43,327 nucleotides of DNA from the NCBI GenBank assembly GCA_017634675.1, contig JAGBMX010000061.1, positions 1 through 43,327 on the forward strand, read 5' to 3'. Below, in pieces: positions 41,862 to 43,327 of the stretch; the stretch's first letter is position 1, and the number at the start of each line of letters is the position of its first letter. A program made the position numbers and the translations under genes. The stretch is from Selenomonadaceae bacterium. Lineage in GTDB: Bacteria > Bacillota > Negativicutes > Selenomonadales > Selenomonadaceae. The notes under the pieces are model-generated. The model saw nothing but the letters and a program-made list of their open reading frames with translations. It searched no databases and was not told where the DNA came from.

Positions 41862-43327
41862 CTTTTAAATCTTTTCGGCTGATCTTACTGACTTGTCGTG
41901 TAAAGCTGTGTCTGTAAAATAAAGGGACGAGATTAAGGATAACCTCAATCTCGTCCTCGTGAACTATTATTTTTTCCACATACAAGTCAATAAGTTGCTG
42001 CATTTCTTCAAGCGTTCGTTCTCGAAACATTTCTTGCGCCCGTTTTAAGCAACACAGTAATTCTTCTTTTGTCGGCACATCTAACTCTATATTCGCTTTT
42101 TCCCTTAAAACGTATTCTTTAAGAGCAACTTTTTCATCTTCCAATTTTTCCATTTTTTCAAGAATCATTTGTCTTTGTTTTCTTTCAAGGCCATCTGCCA
42201 AAACATCTGAAAGATTGTTTAATTTAACCGTAATGCCTTGAATTTGGTTTTCTAAATTTTTTAAAGTCTTGCTTATTTCTTTATTTTTTTCGATAATGTA
42301 CTTCTTGAACCGTTCCAAAATAATATTTACCATACGTTTGTTAAAAACGGAACGCTCTATCTGCTCTATAACAAAAGCTTCAACATAATCTCTATTGACC
42401 TCGCGATTATCGCAGGCGATATTTGTGCGCCTAGATTGATTGTTGCAACGATAGGTGACGATAGGAGCACGATTTCCCGTTGATTTTTTTCGATTGCCGG
42501 TATATGTGTGACCGCACTTACCGCAAAAGATTTTTCCTATCAAGAGATAGATTTCTTTGCGCTTCTCTATCCCACGATAATAACGCCTTCTCTTTTTAAG
42601 TATTTGCTGTACTTTATCAAAATCCTCTTCCGAAATAATAGGGGGAACGCCGTTGGGTATGGTTATTATATCTTCGGAGATATTATCGCGGTGGGAATTG
42701 CGTTTCTTCGTGTATGGGTCGGCAGGACTTGCACGATTATAGAAATAAAGGCCTTTGTACTTAGGATTTCGCAGAATTTCATATAGTGAATTTTTACCGA
42801 ATGTTTTATTTGCCTTGGTGCGATAGCCTCTCTCTTGCAACGCTTGGACAATGGAGTTATAACTTTTTCCTTCCAAAAACATCTCAAAAATCAACCGTAC
42901 AGCTTGAGCTTCATGCTCGTTGATAACGAGAAGTCGAGTATTTTTATCCACATCGTAACCAAGCGGGGGCAATCTTCCCGTATGCTTGCATTTTAAAGCG
43001 TTTTCCTTCAAGCCTTTTCTGACCTCTCTGGCAAGATTTCTGCTGTAAAATTCATTCATACCCTCGATAACGGATTGCAGGAGGATAGTTTCGGGTCTGT
43101 CTTCATCAAACGGCTCCAATACGCTTAATAACGCCACTTTGTTTCTTTGCAGCTTCATTCTGTAAGCAATGCTGTCGTTGCGATTACGAGCGAAGCGGTC
43201 AAGTTTATGGACAATAAGAAGTTGAAAATTTCCCTTGCCGGAGTCTTCAATCATACGCTGAAATTCGGGGCGATCGTCCGTTGTTGCGGATTTTGCTCTG
43301 TCTATATATTCAGATACAATAACTATG
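41848..43327 (-). CDS. Large serine recombinase (site-specific integrase), N-terminus outside the window
   Basis: The frame stays open to the right edge: 24 further codons upstream of the first internal ATG (43254) read ...SEYIDRAKSATTDDRPEFQRM, the classic resolvase core. The gene is therefore cut by the window end, and its catalytic Ser lies outside. Visible order: end of resolvase domain (VHKLDRFARNRNDS, YRMKLQRNKVALLSV), recombinase domain (GRLPPLGYDVDKNTRLLVINEHEAQAVRLIFEMFLEGKSYNSI), zinc ribbon (CGKCG...C...C), and a coiled coil rich in Lys/Glu. Such enzymes integrate and excise phages, ICEs and cassettes. It lies 150 nt from tRNA-Ala. Confidence 0.93.
   Translation of the reverse strand, partial: IVIVSEYIDRAKSATTDDRPEFQRMIEDSGKGNFQLLIVHKLDRFARNRNDSIAYRMKLQRNKVALLSVLEPFDEDRPETILLQSVIEGMNEFYSRNLAREVRKGLKENALKCKHTGRLPPLGYDVDKNTRLLVINEHEAQAVRLIFEMFLEGKSYNSIVQALQERGYRTKANKTFGKNSLYEILRNPKYKGLYFYNRASPADPYTKKRNSHRDNISEDIITIPNGVPPIISEEDFDKVQQILKKRRRYYRGIEKRKEIYLLIGKIFCGKCGHTYTGNRKKSTGNRAPIVTYRCNNQSRRTNIACDNREVNRDYVEAFVIEQIERSVFNKRMVNIILERFKKYIIEKNKEISKTLKNLENQIQGITVKLNNLSDVLADGLERKQRQMILEKMEKLEDEKVALKEYVLREKANIELDVPTKEELLCCLKRAQEMFRERTLEEMQQLIDLYVEKIIVHEDEIEVILNLVPLFYRHSFTRQVSKISRKDLKEKNR

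Noticed and set aside
1-43327. CRISPR array
   Set aside because: No regularly spaced direct repeats with unique spacers were seen anywhere in the window.

Overview
The window looks like the chromosome of a strictly anaerobic, moderate-GC Firmicute, most likely of the class Negativicutes. This is inferred from the dprA-topA-trmFO-hslV-hslU order, a class III (anaerobic) ribonucleotide reductase, hydrogenase-maturation genes, and many two-component and c-di-GMP signalling genes with periplasmic-type sensor domains. No 16S gene or other decisive marker is present, so the assignment is tentative.

Layout. (1) 1-139: the 3' end of a group II intron (last residues of its maturase, then RNA domains V and VI), abutting the stop codon of hslU. 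(2) 139-7383, minus strand: hslU, hslV, trmFO, topA, dprA and a small helical unknown. (3) 7384-17455: a signalling island. A tight minus-strand operon encodes a stand-alone receiver, a PTS EIIC-like membrane protein lacking hallmark residues, a membrane-anchored BMP-family binding protein, a hybrid histidine kinase with Hpt, and a CheB-like methylesterase with a degenerate receiver. A divergent plus-strand gene encodes a double solute-binding-domain EAL protein. (4) 17628-26485: terD, then convergent hypD, DUF389, hypC (59 aa), hypF and three nitrogenase-like genes (K-, D- and H-type). The nitrogenase-like genes are translationally coupled to hypF and are the best candidate for an undescribed system. 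(5) 26486-33690: an AT-rich unknown membrane protein on the plus strand, then ridA, nrdD and clpB on the minus strand. This nrdD stops before its expected glycyl-radical motif, next to a dispersed hairpin repeat. (6) 34106-41116, plus strand: an LCP-family cell-wall ligase, dTDP-glucose 4,6-dehydratase, a GT8 glycosyltransferase, a solute-binding lipoprotein and a hybrid histidine kinase. (7) 41141-43327: a nested foldback/MITE-like element, tRNA-Ala(CGC) and the truncated end of a large serine recombinase, probably the edge of an integrated element continuing to the right.

Three dispersed non-coding repeat families thread the window: purine/pyrimidine hairpins (4 copies), GC-rich multi-hairpin units sitting just upstream of ribosome binding sites inside operons (3 copies), and a ~156 bp element present once in each orientation 34 kb apart. 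Two operons share a theme: transport components (EIIC-like, BMP-like, solute-binding lipoprotein) without the rest of a transporter, packed against sensor kinases, which suggests they serve as ligand sensors.
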